Source: UMGS172 sp045636945
GTDB taxonomy: Bacteria > Bacillota > Clostridia > Oscillospirales > Acutalibacteraceae
Direction: 5' to 3'
Length of the DNA: 37,422 nucleotides
Assembly (NCBI GenBank): GCA_045636945.1
Contig: JAZTYO010000043.1
Span: 1 to 37,422, forward strand
Shown: one piece after another, positions 1 to 7,482 of the stretch
Layout: every line of letters starts with the position of its first letter
Numbering within the stretch: position 1 is the first letter of the stretch
Translations under genes and position numbers: made by a program
Notes under the pieces: generated by a model
The model's input: the letters and a program-made list of their open reading frames with translations, nothing else
Databases searched by the model: none
What the model was told of the DNA's origin: nothing

Positions 1-56
1 TTAAGTTCTAATATCTCTCTTTCGTATTCTTTAATGTGTCTATATTCTCTTGGCAT
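1..56 (-). CDS. Transposase OrfA-like protein, N-terminal end only (runs off left edge)
   Basis: Reading the minus strand from the ATG at 56, the first residues are MPREYRHIKEYEREILEL, after which the window ends. This short, charged N-terminus resembles the helix-turn-helix OrfA protein of IS3-family elements in Clostridia, which would bind IS ends and be joined to OrfB by frameshifting. The likely ribosome binding site AGGGGG lies 8 nt upstream, inside the 3' arm of a 13-bp hairpin (64-100). The family call rests on 18 residues and is tentative. Confidence 0.45.
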   Translation of the reverse strand, partial: MPREYRHIKEYEREILEL

Positions 57-63
57 ACAAAAT

Positions 64-100
64 CCCCCTATGGTAGTTTCTTTTATTCTACCATAGGGGG
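64..100. promoter_or_regulatory. 13-bp hairpin: terminator on plus strand, RBS-burying hairpin on minus strand
   Basis: Positions 64-76 pair perfectly with 88-100 around an 11-nt loop. On the plus strand it is followed by CTCTTTTTT, so it can end transcripts entering from the left. On the minus strand the 3' arm contains AGGGGG, the only good ribosome binding site for the ATG at 56. Transcripts that read into the element from outside would therefore fold and hide the start, a known way for insertion sequences to limit transposase made from read-through. Confidence 0.6.
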
Positions 101-142
101 CTCTTTTTTCTATTGTCCGTTTTTACTGGACTTGTTCAAAAG

Positions 143-313
143 AACCTCGGTTTTTAAGTTGTGTTTGAACCCACCCTGCCGTAAACCGACGATTGATAAC
201 CTGCGTAAGGCAGGTGGGTGTCTTCCTTCGTGCTTTGTGCTTCCAACGTCCGAGAAAACTCGGGAGGCCTGCATACCCACACAAAGAGTAAAACTCCCGT
301 AAATTAAGCTTGT
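143..313 (-). ncRNA. ssrS: Probable 6S RNA (RNA polymerase-binding regulatory RNA)
   Basis: No protein gene fits here, but the minus strand folds into a long rod. The closing stem is made of CGG (299-297), TTTTA and TTGTGT pairing with ACACAA, TAAAA and CCG (150-148). Further in, CCCACC-TGCC pairs with GGCA-GGTGGG, and CCGAG-TTTT-CTCGG forms a hairpin. A long stem with a central bubble and a total of about 170 nt suits 6S RNA, which mimics an open promoter and holds housekeeping RNA polymerase in stationary phase. A TATTAT -10 box lies at 325-320; no clear -35 is visible. No U-rich terminator follows, possibly because an insertion sequence abuts the 3' end. The class was assigned by eye without a covariance model; exact ends are estimates. 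Confidence 0.6.
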
Positions 314-363
314 AGGGTTATAATAGACAGCATACACGAACAGGGTAGGCGGAGTCTAAAAAA

Positions 364-666
364 TTAATCTTGTGCTTCCTCAATATCAAAGATATCCTGA
401 AGACGGTCGGTGAAGGCATCTACTATCATATTATACTCATCGTCGTCCTCAATATCCTCAAAATATTCTTCGCCGTCTTCTTCGGCAACCTTAAGGATAA
501 CCAACTCTCCATTGTCATCAAGCATCTTCTTGGGGTCGTCGTAAACGGGAAGAAGTGCTACGTAACGCGCATCATCGGTTTCAATGCGGTCAAGCACCTC
601 AAAGGTATATTCCTTACCGTCGTCATCCTCAAGTGAAATAATATCGGGATTGTATTCTTCAGCCAT
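364..666 (-). CDS. DUF1292 family small acidic protein
   Basis: This 100-residue, strongly acidic protein matches the DUF1292 (YrzB-like) family of Firmicutes: an N-terminal block with DIISLEDDDGKEYTFEVLD, a central beta-rich stretch (YVALLPVY) and an acidic tail ending in VDAFTDRLQDIF. The family's function is unknown; members are often found near holliday-junction resolvase and alanyl-tRNA synthetase genes, which are not present here. There is no signal peptide or membrane segment. The start has a good ribosome binding site (AAAGGAG, 8 nt upstream) and a strong promoter at 712-740, so it is probably expressed as a single-gene unit. The next gene on the minus strand, dpaB, lies upstream and ends at 768. 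Confidence 0.85.
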   Translation of the reverse strand: MAEEYNPDIISLEDDDGKEYTFEVLDRIETDDARYVALLPVYDDPKKMLDDNGELVILKVAEEDGEEYFEDIEDDDEYNMIVDAFTDRLQDIFDIEEAQD

Positions 667-711
667 AATGATTCTCCTTTAATTGGCGTTTAACGCCTTA
701 TTTTCCTCTAT

Positions 712-740
712 ATTTTAACCTATTTTTATAGATTAGTCAA
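712..740 (-). promoter_or_regulatory. Sigma-A-type promoter of the DUF1292 gene
   Basis: On the minus strand TTGACT (740-735) and TAAAAT (717-712) are separated by exactly 17 nt. Transcription would start near 705, some 40 nt before the start codon. A small perfect inverted repeat, GGCGTT-T-AACGCC (685-697), lies in the short leader. Confidence 0.75.
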
Positions 741-767
741 TACAGTTAAGACTATTTTAACTAAATA

Positions 768-1340
768 TCAGAAAATCATTGGTTGAATTTGTTCACCATC
801 GAGAGCTAGTTTTACCGTGTCTTCAATAAGGTTGAAATCAGAAATACAGGAATTATGCTTAAAATTCGGCATATCCTGTCTGAACGGTACAAAATATACG
901 TTTTTACAATTCATCAACAAACCAATGTTTTTGGCAGAGGCACCTAGTGCATCATTTGTAGAAGGCGCCAAAATCAGTGGCTTTTCGTTCCTTAAATGCG
1001 CTTTTGCAGCCATAGTGACCGTAGAGTCGGTTATACCGTTTGCGAGCTTACCGAGCGTATTTCCGGTGCAAGGAGCGATAACCAATACATCTAGTAGACC
1101 TTTCGGTCCAATTGGTTCTGCTTCCTTAATAGATTTTATACACTTTCTTTCGCAGATTTTCTCAATTTTCATTATAAAATCCTCTGCTTTTCCGAAACGA
1201 GTGTCGGTTGAGTATACTATTTCGGAAACAATAGGTGTTATGATGTATCCTTTATCTTTCAGTCTTATCATTTGCGGAATTATGTCTTTGTGAGTGCAAA
1301 AAGAACCGCATACCGCAAATCCAAGCCGATTATTTTGCAT
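768..1340 (-). CDS. dpaB: Dipicolinate synthase subunit B
   Basis: DpaB (SpoVFB) is the flavoprotein-like subunit of dipicolinate synthase, which with DpaA oxidizes dihydrodipicolinate from the lysine pathway to dipicolinic acid. That compound is loaded with calcium into the spore core and gives heat resistance. The 190-residue protein shows the flavoprotein fold: GFAVCGSFCTHKDII at the N-terminus, then LVIAPCTGNTLGKLANGI and a late APSTNDALG segment. Length and domain layout match the family. The first 11 nt overlap dpaA, so the two are translationally coupled in the order dpaA-dpaB, as in other spore formers. Expression is expected in the mother cell late in sporulation. Confidence 0.93.
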   Translation of the reverse strand: MQNNRLGFAVCGSFCTHKDIIPQMIRLKDKGYIITPIVSEIVYSTDTRFGKAEDFIMKIEKICERKCIKSIKEAEPIGPKGLLDVLVIAPCTGNTLGKLANGITDSTVTMAAKAHLRNEKPLILAPSTNDALGASAKNIGLLMNCKNVYFVPFRQDMPNFKHNSCISDFNLIEDTVKLALDGEQIQPMIF

Positions 1341-2184
1341 AGATTTCTCTCATTTCTAAATATAAAAGTATTTCTTTTGCAATTGACTTTGCAGCCGAAA
1401 CAGGGGAGTGCTTACCGGGTAAACCACTGTAAACTGCAGCATTTACATTTAACTCACGTGCAGACGATAAATCAATCCCTGAATCGGTTGCCAAATCTTC
1501 AATAAAAACGCTTGATTTACAAGCATTTAAAAATTTTTTGTTGAGTATCGGTGACGGTGCAGTGTTAAAAATATAATCAAATTCACCACAAATTTCGGTT
1601 GTTTTAAGAGTATTAACCGCATTGAAACCGTCTGCCTCAATTACTGCCAAAACACCGTCGTGCCTAGAAGTTGCTGTGACAACAGAACCCAACGATTTTA
1701 GATACCTTGCGAGCTGTCGACCAATTCTACCATAGCCCAAAACTAATGATTTTGAACCGAAAATACTAAAATCGGTACAATTAATAGCTATTGCTATAGC
1801 AGCCTCAGCCGTCAAAACTGCATTTCTTACAGTCAAAGCTTCACTATCGTAATAATCGCAAAACTCAATATTACGGCTTTCTAATTTTTCCTTTATATCA
1901 GGCTTTATCAGTCCTGCAAAAATTATATTAGGTTTGCAAAGCAAGACATCCTCTATAAATATTACATCATCGGTTAATGGAGTGTTGACAGTAACACCAT
2001 CACGACTTAAAGGTAATGGCAATATTACTGCATATTTGCCGTTTATCGCATTATAAAGATTGTCTTCTACTTGTAGTTCATTAGTCCTTGGTAATCCAAA
2101 AACACTGACTGTATGCCCCAAACTTTGAAGGTAAATAGCAGTTTCTATTTGCCTGTGGTCGCCGCCGATACAAACAAAATTCAT
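1330..2184 (-). CDS. dpaA: Dipicolinate synthase subunit A
   Basis: DpaA (SpoVFA) is the NAD(P)-dependent subunit of dipicolinate synthase. The 284-residue protein has an N-terminal domain starting MNFVCIGGDHRQIETAIYLQ and a second Rossmann domain with the glycine-rich loop VLGYGRIGRQLARYLKSLG, both typical. AGGAGG lies just upstream of the ATG. It overlaps dpaB by 11 nt. The cca terminator (2196-2237) ends only 12 nt before this start codon, leaving no room for a normal promoter after it. On the minus strand the hairpin contains CATAAAAT, which resembles the -10 box of mother-cell sigma factors E and K; a matching -35 box is not clear. Sporulation control is known for the family, but this promoter is inference. 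Confidence 0.93.
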   Translation of the reverse strand: MNFVCIGGDHRQIETAIYLQSLGHTVSVFGLPRTNELQVEDNLYNAINGKYAVILPLPLSRDGVTVNTPLTDDVIFIEDVLLCKPNIIFAGLIKPDIKEKLESRNIEFCDYYDSEALTVRNAVLTAEAAIAIAINCTDFSIFGSKSLVLGYGRIGRQLARYLKSLGSVVTATSRHDGVLAVIEADGFNAVNTLKTTEICGEFDYIFNTAPSPILNKKFLNACKSSVFIEDLATDSGIDLSSARELNVNAAVYSGLPGKHSPVSAAKSIAKEILLYLEMREIYAK

Positions 2185-2195
2185 AGTATCCTCCT

Positions 2196-2237
2196 AAAAA
2201 AACACCTCATAAATGTTCAATACATTTTATGAGGTGT
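2196..2237 (-). terminator. Rho-independent terminator of cca
   Basis: Positions 2202-2213 and 2226-2237 form a perfect 12-bp stem with a 12-nt loop. On the minus strand it is followed by seven T residues. It lies 13 nt beyond the cca stop codon and directly before dpaA. Confidence 0.85.
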
Positions 2238-2249
2238 GATTTTGATTGG

Positions 2250-3407
2250 CTACTTTAATTTTTCAAAGAGTATCTGCTTTTTGTTTAAAGAGGGGTCAAA
2301 TATTACTAAATCTAAAAGATTTTCCAATTTTTTACCGATTTCTTTACCTTTGTACCCAAGATTTACAAGGTCGTTTCCGCTGATTTCCAACATATCAATG
2401 CGGTATGGCTCATTAAAAATAAAAATATCTTGAAAATCCTCGAAAAGATTCTTGGTGTCAACACCAACCGATGTGTAATAATCCAATAATTTCTCGACCG
2501 TAAACCGTTCAGCTACTTTAAGCAAGAACTTTAAATCGGTTTTGGCTTTTGGAATTGGTTGTTTGAGTAACCAACCGTAAACATTGGCTTTGCTTATGGT
2601 TAAATTGTCGGATTTCAACTTATGAAGTACCGACGAAACGTCGATATCTGAATTATTACAAATCAACGCTAATCTAAGCGAAAAATCGCAGGGAAGATTG
2701 TCTAAATTTTTGGGGAGAGTTGTCATTGTTAACCCAAAATAAGATAATGCGCCGCAATTAAGAAGAGGCTCGATTTTTCTTGCGAATTTTGAGGTTATAG
2801 CACGTTTTAATTCTACATATATTCGTTCTACACTTATGTCTTTAAGATGTCCACAAAGCACAATAGCAGCATTTTTAGTATTTTCTTCTATCTCAAAGCC
2901 CAACTGTGCCGAAAAACGGAATGCACGCATAATCCTTAATGCATCCTCAGTAAACCTTTTATGCGGGTCGCCGATTGCCCTAATAATTTTATTGTTAATA
3001 TCCGCAATACCGTTTCGAGGGTCGTAAAAGCCTTTTTTTGGATTATAACATATTGCATTCATCGTAAAATCTCTACGGCTCAAATCAGCATCAATAGTGT
3101 TGACAAAGGTGACTTTTTCGGGAGTACGGTGGTCTAAATATTCACCGTCAGCACGGTATGTGGTGATTTCAACGTTGCCACCCTCGGTCACAACCGTAAC
3201 CGTTCCGTGCTGAAGTCCCGTAGGAACGGTTTTTGGAAAAATATCAATGATGTCTTGTGGTTTTGCATTGGTGGTAATATCGTAATCAAACGGTGTTTTG
3301 CCCATAATGTGATCACGTACTGCTCCGCCGACACACCACGCCTCAAATCCACATTTTTCAAGCATTTCAAGACAGTATAAAACATAGATAGGTAACTTAA
3401 ATTCCAT
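2250..3407 (-). CDS. cca: CCA tRNA nucleotidyltransferase
   Basis: This class II nucleotidyltransferase adds or repairs the 3' CCA end of tRNAs from CTP and ATP. The N-terminal catalytic domain shows WCVGGAVRDHIMG followed by FDYDITTNA, whose DxD pair binds the catalytic metals, then RRDFTMNAICY and the RIMRAFRFSAQLGF motif of the neck. The C-terminal part is less conserved, with no recognizable HD domain motif. The ATG at 3407 is preferred: TTTGGAG stands 7 nt before it, whereas the in-frame TTG at 3419 overlaps that site. The resulting 385 residues fit the family. The three tRNAs in this window already encode CCA, so repair may be its main task for them. Confidence 0.93.
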   Translation of the reverse strand: MEFKLPIYVLYCLEMLEKCGFEAWCVGGAVRDHIMGKTPFDYDITTNAKPQDIIDIFPKTVPTGLQHGTVTVVTEGGNVEITTYRADGEYLDHRTPEKVTFVNTIDADLSRRDFTMNAICYNPKKGFYDPRNGIADINNKIIRAIGDPHKRFTEDALRIMRAFRFSAQLGFEIEENTKNAAIVLCGHLKDISVERIYVELKRAITSKFARKIEPLLNCGALSYFGLTMTTLPKNLDNLPCDFSLRLALICNNSDIDVSSVLHKLKSDNLTISKANVYGWLLKQPIPKAKTDLKFLLKVAERFTVEKLLDYYTSVGVDTKNLFEDFQDIFIFNEPYRIDMLEISGNDLVNLGYKGKEIGKKLENLLDLVIFDPSLNKKQILFEKLK

Positions 3408-3443
3408 ATTTATCTCCAAATATAAAAATTTATGTTTATTTTT

Positions 3444-3472
3444 TTATCCAAATAATGTATAATTATTATAAT
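3444..3472 (+). promoter_or_regulatory. Probable promoter of murC
   Basis: TATAAT at 3467-3472 lies 17 nt after a weak -35 (TTATCC, 3444-3449); a second TATAAT stands at 3458-3463. Both lie downstream of or across the ATG at 3455, which argues that translation starts later, at 3503. Confidence 0.5.
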
Positions 3473-3502
3473 AGATTTTTACCTAAAAGGGAAGTGCTGT
3501 TT

Positions 3503-4879
3503 TTGAAAAAGTATTTACCTCAGGATGATATAATTCTGAATGTTAAAAAAATTCATATGATTGGTATAGGTGGCTCGGGAATGTGCCCGTTGGCCGAGAT
3601 ATTGCATAGCCAAGGTTACATCCTAACGGGCTCTGACGTCAACGAAAGCGACCCTTTAAAGCGTGTCAGAGCAATGGGTGTTGAGGTCTTTATGGGGCAT
3701 AAGGCCGAAAACGTTCACGGTGCTGAGTTGATTGTTTATTCGGCTGCTATAAATTCCGATAATCCCGAGTTAAAAGAGGCCGCAAAATTAGGAATACCCA
3801 CAATGGAGCGTTCAAAATTACTCGGTGCAATAACCCGCCGTTACGATCGTGTAATCGGTGTTTGCGGTACCCATGGTAAGACTACCACAACCTCTTGTCT
3901 TACACAAGTGCTTGTTATGAATGACCTTGACCCGACTGCTGTTATCGGTGGACGTTTGCCGCTTATCAATGCCAACGGTGTTGCAGGTAAGTCTGAGTTT
4001 ATGGTTTGTGAGTCCTGCGAGTTTGTTGATACGTTCCTTCAGCTTTCACCTGATATGGCGGTGTTGCTTAATATCGATAATGACCATCTTGACTATTTCA
4101 AGACGATGGATAACCTTGTAAATTCGTTCAGTAAGTTTATTGCAATGTCAAAGGTTGCCGTTATCAACGGTGATGATGATCTTTGCAAAAAGGCTGTTAA
4201 CGACTTCGATGGTGAGATTATTACATTCGGTCTTGATTCTAAAAATGATTATACCGCAACCAACATAGAAAGAGCAAGCCTTGGTTTTAAATTTTCCGTT
4301 AATTTTAAGGGTGAGCCTTTGTTCAACCTTGAATTATCGGTTCCCGGTAAGCATAATGTTTTGAATGCTTTGTCGGTTGTTGCCGCCTGCCGTTTTTACG
4401 GTGTTGATAATGATGGTATAAAGAAGGGTATTGAGGCTTTTGGCGGTGCAGGTCGACGATTTGAAAAACTTGGATTCTTCAACGGTATTACCCTCGTTGA
4501 CGATTATGCACACCATCCGACCGAGATTGCCGCAACTTTGAATGCTGCAAAACAGCTTAATTTCAAGAACGTTATTGCTGTTTTCCAGCCTTTTACATTC
4601 TCAAGAACAGAGTTGCTCAAAGACGAGTTTATAAAGGCTCTGTCCATTGCCGATAAGGTTATTCTGACCCCGATTATGGGTTCACGTGAGGTTAATACAA
4701 CGGGTATTTCATCCGAGTGTCTTGCCGCTGGTTTAAAGGATTGCACCGTTGTAAAAGACTTGCCCGAAGCTGCCGAAACAGCCGTTAAGCTTGCCACAGA
4801 TGGTGATATAATTATCACAATGGGCGGTGGAGATATTTATAAATCGGCATATATTATGCGTGATTTGATGTCGAAGTAA
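3503..4879 (+). CDS. murC: UDP-N-acetylmuramate--L-alanine ligase
   Basis: MurC joins L-alanine to UDP-N-acetylmuramic acid with ATP, the first step in building the peptidoglycan stem peptide, in the cytoplasm. The N-terminal Rossmann domain shows KIHMIGIGGSGMCPLAEIL and SGSDV-type SDVNESD. The central ATP-binding loop GVCGTHGKTTTTS lies near residue 122, and the C-terminal domain carries DDYAHHPTEI and FQPFTFSRT. I chose the TTG at 3503 because AAGGGAAGTG precedes it and the upstream ATG at 3455 overlaps -10 boxes; this gives 458 residues, normal for MurC. A GTG at 3494 is a weaker alternative. The gene stands alone, divergent from cca, with its own terminator. Confidence 0.93.
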   Translation: MKKYLPQDDIILNVKKIHMIGIGGSGMCPLAEILHSQGYILTGSDVNESDPLKRVRAMGVEVFMGHKAENVHGAELIVYSAAINSDNPELKEAAKLGIPTMERSKLLGAITRRYDRVIGVCGTHGKTTTTSCLTQVLVMNDLDPTAVIGGRLPLINANGVAGKSEFMVCESCEFVDTFLQLSPDMAVLLNIDNDHLDYFKTMDNLVNSFSKFIAMSKVAVINGDDDLCKKAVNDFDGEIITFGLDSKNDYTATNIERASLGFKFSVNFKGEPLFNLELSVPGKHNVLNALSVVAACRFYGVDNDGIKKGIEAFGGAGRRFEKLGFFNGITLVDDYAHHPTEIAATLNAAKQLNFKNVIAVFQPFTFSRTELLKDEFIKALSIADKVILTPIMGSREVNTTGISSECLAAGLKDCTVVKDLPEAAETAVKLATDGDIIITMGGGDIYKSAYIMRDLMSK

Positions 4880-4884
4880 TAATA

Positions 4885-4920
4885 AAAACTGTCGCACCTT
4901 GATTGGAGTGACAGTTTTTT
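4885..4920 (+). terminator. Terminator of murC
   Basis: AAACTGTC (4886-4893) pairs with GACAGTTT (4910-4917), with further partial pairing inside, and a run of T residues follows. It begins a few bases after the murC stop codon. Confidence 0.8.
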
Positions 4921-5035
4921 GATTATTTTCAAATATATTTCCACACCATAATTTAAAACTAAATGAGTATAGTAATACAATGGATATATTTATAATTTTA
5001 TGTACTATTTTACTAATAAATCTTTAAAATTACTA

Positions 5036-5064
5036 TTGCTTCGATTATTGTCTTTCAGTATAAT
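5036..5064 (+). promoter_or_regulatory. Promoter in front of the DUF4091-like pseudogene
   Basis: TTGCTT (5036-5041) and TATAAT (5059-5064) are 17 nt apart and lie 34 nt before the pseudogene's ATG, so the remnant may still be transcribed. The 4921-5035 stretch before it is AT-rich and holds nothing else I can recognize. Confidence 0.6.
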
Positions 5065-5097
5065 GAATATATAAGCCGTTTAAATGTGGTAATGCAA

Positions 5098-5497
5098 TGA
5101 GTGAACAGAATTTCAAATTAAAGGTTATCAGCTCACTTGAAAAGTGCTTTTATGACGAAGATATTGATAAATTTCCCGAGCTTTCGAAATTTCGATGCTC
5201 AAAGATGAAAAGCTTTCATTTCAGGTTGCTTACAGACTGCTTGAATAAAGAAATCAGATGTTTTGCGACGTTGTAGTTGAGGGCGAGTTAAAGGACTATG
5301 TTTCGGTCAAGCAGACTTTATGTGTACCTTGCGCGAAGCCTGTTGACCGTCGCAATAATAACTTCGACAGCAATTATTTGCGCACCGAGCCTGGCCTTTA
5401 TCCCGATCTCATTAAGAATCTTGGCTATCAGAATTGTGCTGTTGTTTCGGTTGAAAATCTGCGTACACTTTGGCTTGACGTTGAACCACCTTGCTAA
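5098..5497 (+). pseudogene. Decayed N-terminal remnant of a DUF4091-type (glycoside hydrolase-like) protein
   Basis: Translation from the ATG at 5098 gives MSEQNFKLKVISSLEKCFYD, the typical opening of large DUF4091-domain proteins of gut Clostridia. Near 5190 the matching sequence moves to another frame (ISMLKDEKLSFQVAYRLLE), which meets a TAA at 5246. It resumes as MFCDVVVEGELKDYVSVKQ, then NYLRTEPGLYPDLIKNLGY and VENLRTLWLDVE. At least one frameshift and one stop are thus visible, and the remaining roughly 400 residues expected in the family are absent. The promoter and a perfect terminator survive at either end, suggesting an internal deletion that spared the flanks. The family name comes from recognition of motifs, not a search. 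Confidence 0.7.
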
Positions 5498-5513
5498 ATG
5501 CAAGGTGGTTTTT
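5484..5513 (+). terminator. Terminator after the DUF4091-like remnant
   Basis: AACCACCTTG (5484-5493) and CAAGGTGGTT (5501-5510) form a perfect 10-bp stem with a 7-nt loop, followed by T residues. It overlaps the last codons of the remnant's open frame. Confidence 0.85.
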
Positions 5514-5520
5514 ATGCGAA

Positions 5521-5557
5521 TTAAAACGCTTCCCACTAATTTTCTGTGAGAAGCGTT
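5521..5557 (-). terminator. Terminator of the potABCD operon
   Basis: AACGCTTC (5525-5532) pairs with GAAGCGTT (5550-5557), and CAC with GTG inside. On the minus strand four T residues follow. It lies 7 nt beyond the potD stop codon. Confidence 0.75.
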
Positions 5558-5563
5558 GATTTG

Positions 5564-6676
5564 TTAGTTTGTTGTAACCTCAACCCAAAGTTTTTCAAAA
5601 TACCTACGGGTTTCATCATCAAGGTCTTTGTAATATTCTGTTTTAATTGCATCCTGATTTTCAGGGTAGAGGAATTCGTTTCCTGCCAACGAATAATCGG
5701 GATGGTTTACAACCGCTGTGTTGGGAGAAGCATAGCAGATATATTCGGCGTTAGCCAAAGCAACCTCAGGTTCAAGCATAAAGTTGATAAACATCAATGC
5801 GGCTTCATAATTCTTGGAGTTTTCAGGTATACACATTGAGTCAACAAATATATTAGTTCCTTCTTTAGGATAAACAAAGCTCAAATCAGGGTTAACATCT
5901 GCCATTGTGAGGTAGTCGCCTGCATAATAAGGTGCCATTGCGGCGTTGCCTGCCTGCATTTTGTTGAAAACCTCATCCATAACTCGTCCTTGCAATAAGG
6001 GATTCTGCTCTTTAAGTTTAGCGGCGGCTTTATCCCAATCAGCTTTATCGGTAGAGTTAACGTCAATCCCTAAATAAAACTGTGCAATAGCAAATGCATC
6101 GCGGGAGTTGTTAAAGGTGAGTATGTTTCCTTTATAACGCTCATCCCACATTGCACCCCAGCTGTCAGGCTCTTCTTCGACCATTTTGGTATTATAAATT
6201 AGACCAACCATACCGACAGAATAGGGAACAGTGTACTTATCTTCGGGGTCAAAGTACTGATTATGGTACTTTTCGTCAATATACTTATAATTCGGAATCT
6301 TTGAATAATCAATCTCTTTGAGCATACCCTCGGTCCTCATACGGTCAATCATATAGTCCGAAGGGATAACGATATCATAGCTTACCGAACCGCTTTTCAG
6401 CTTGGCATACATTGATTCGTTACTGTCGAAGGTGGTGTAATTAACCTTGATTCCGGTCAGCTTTTCAAAAGCTCCGATAACGTCCAAAGCACCCTCACTA
6501 CCGTCGGAAATATATTCTCCCCAGTTAAAAACGTTAAGTTCAATGCCCTTAAAATCGTTTTCGTAGTATTGCTCATTAATAACCTCAACCTCGGTATTGG
6601 ATTCACCGAGATAGGAAAGTCCGAACAAACCGACAATGAGCAAGACCGCAATAATAACACAAATCATTTTTTTCAT
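5564..6676 (-). CDS. potD: Spermidine/putrescine ABC transporter, substrate-binding protein
   Basis: PotD captures polyamines outside the membrane and delivers them to PotB/PotC. The protein has 370 residues: a hydrophobic N-terminal segment (residues 4-24), then the periplasmic-binding fold with ELNVFNWGEYISDG, SYDIVIPSDYMIDRM, VPYSVGMVGLIYNT and MAPYYAGDYL, all characteristic of PotD/PotF. The end of the hydrophobic segment reads LFGLSYLGESN and has no cysteine, so the usual lipoprotein lipid anchor of Gram-positive binding proteins seems to be missing. The protein may be held by an uncleaved signal anchor instead. The start overlaps potC by 4 nt. It is the last gene of potA-potB-potC-potD. 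Confidence 0.92.
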   Translation of the reverse strand: MKKMICVIIAVLLIVGLFGLSYLGESNTEVEVINEQYYENDFKGIELNVFNWGEYISDGSEGALDVIGAFEKLTGIKVNYTTFDSNESMYAKLKSGSVSYDIVIPSDYMIDRMRTEGMLKEIDYSKIPNYKYIDEKYHNQYFDPEDKYTVPYSVGMVGLIYNTKMVEEEPDSWGAMWDERYKGNILTFNNSRDAFAIAQFYLGIDVNSTDKADWDKAAAKLKEQNPLLQGRVMDEVFNKMQAGNAAMAPYYAGDYLTMADVNPDLSFVYPKEGTNIFVDSMCIPENSKNYEAALMFINFMLEPEVALANAEYICYASPNTAVVNHPDYSLAGNEFLYPENQDAIKTEYYKDLDDETRRYFEKLWVEVTTN

Positions 6677-7482
6677 TTCTTCAGTCTTGCTCCTTTCTTC
6701 TTGTCTTCGCTCTGAATAACGTTAAGCAGTATCATCAGAACAAGAAGTACAAGGAACATAATGCTCTCAAGTGCATAAACGTCGGGTTTCATAGGTTTTC
6801 TTGTCATAGAATAAATCAACAAGGGCAACGTCTGATAAGTACCGTTTGTGAAGTAACTGATAACAAAATCATCTAAAGACATTGTGAATGCCATAATGAA
6901 TCCAACCAAAATACCGGGAGTTATGGAAGGCAAGACAGCCTTAAAGAAGGCTTGAATAGGTGTGCAACCCAAGTCCATAGCAGCCTCGGTCAAGTGCTTG
7001 TCTGTCTGCTTAAGTCGGGGAAGAACATTGAGAATAACGTAAGGCAGACCAAATGTGATATGGGCAATAAGAATGGTGAAGAAGTTTACCGAGTTGGCGA
7101 CATCAAGCATTTTGCCGACAAATACAAACATCAGCATCATAGAAATACCGGTTACAACCTCGGGATTCATCAACGGAATGTTTGTAACCGACATAACCGA
7201 ACTCTTCATCCATGCCTTTTTCATCTTGGAAATACCTATTGCTGCAATAGTGCCTAAAACTGTTGAAATCAAAGATGATAAAACAGCAAGAATAAGAGTG
7301 TTTCTCAACGCACCTAGCAAATCTCCGCCGTAATTGAAGAGATTATCATACCATCTTAAAGAAAAGCCTTCAAAAACAGAGGTACTGCTTCCTGCGTTGA
7401 AAGAAAATACAATCATAACAATGATAGGTGCATACAAAATGAGCATTATCAAGGTTATAAATACCCAGCGGAGCTTACTCAT
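6673..7482 (-). CDS. potC: Spermidine/putrescine ABC transporter, permease PotC
   Basis: PotC is one of the two membrane subunits forming the polyamine channel. The 269 residues contain about six hydrophobic segments, the first at residues 8-28. The cytoplasmic coupling loop reads EAAMDLGCTPIQAFFKAVLP, the EAA motif that docks on the ATPase PotA. The order and 4-nt overlaps with potB upstream and potD downstream show translational coupling. The C-terminus is lysine-rich and cytoplasmic (EDKKKGARLKK). The length is normal for the family. Confidence 0.93.
   Translation of the reverse strand: MSKLRWVFITLIMLILYAPIIVMIVFSFNAGSSTSVFEGFSLRWYDNLFNYGGDLLGALRNTLILAVLSSLISTVLGTIAAIGISKMKKAWMKSSVMSVTNIPLMNPEVVTGISMMLMFVFVGKMLDVANSVNFFTILIAHITFGLPYVILNVLPRLKQTDKHLTEAAMDLGCTPIQAFFKAVLPSITPGILVGFIMAFTMSLDDFVISYFTNGTYQTLPLLIYSMTRKPMKPDVYALESIMFLVLLVLMILLNVIQSEDKKKGARLKK

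Noticed and set aside
36..337. Two open frames of 75-88 codons over the left-edge region
   Set aside because: They run through the rod-shaped RNA fold and the terminator hairpin, have no ribosome binding site and no recognizable protein motif.
3455..3502. ATG at 3455 as the murC start
   Set aside because: It overlaps two -10 boxes and has no ribosome binding site, whereas AAGGGAAGTG precedes the TTG at 3503 and gives a normal MurC N-terminus.
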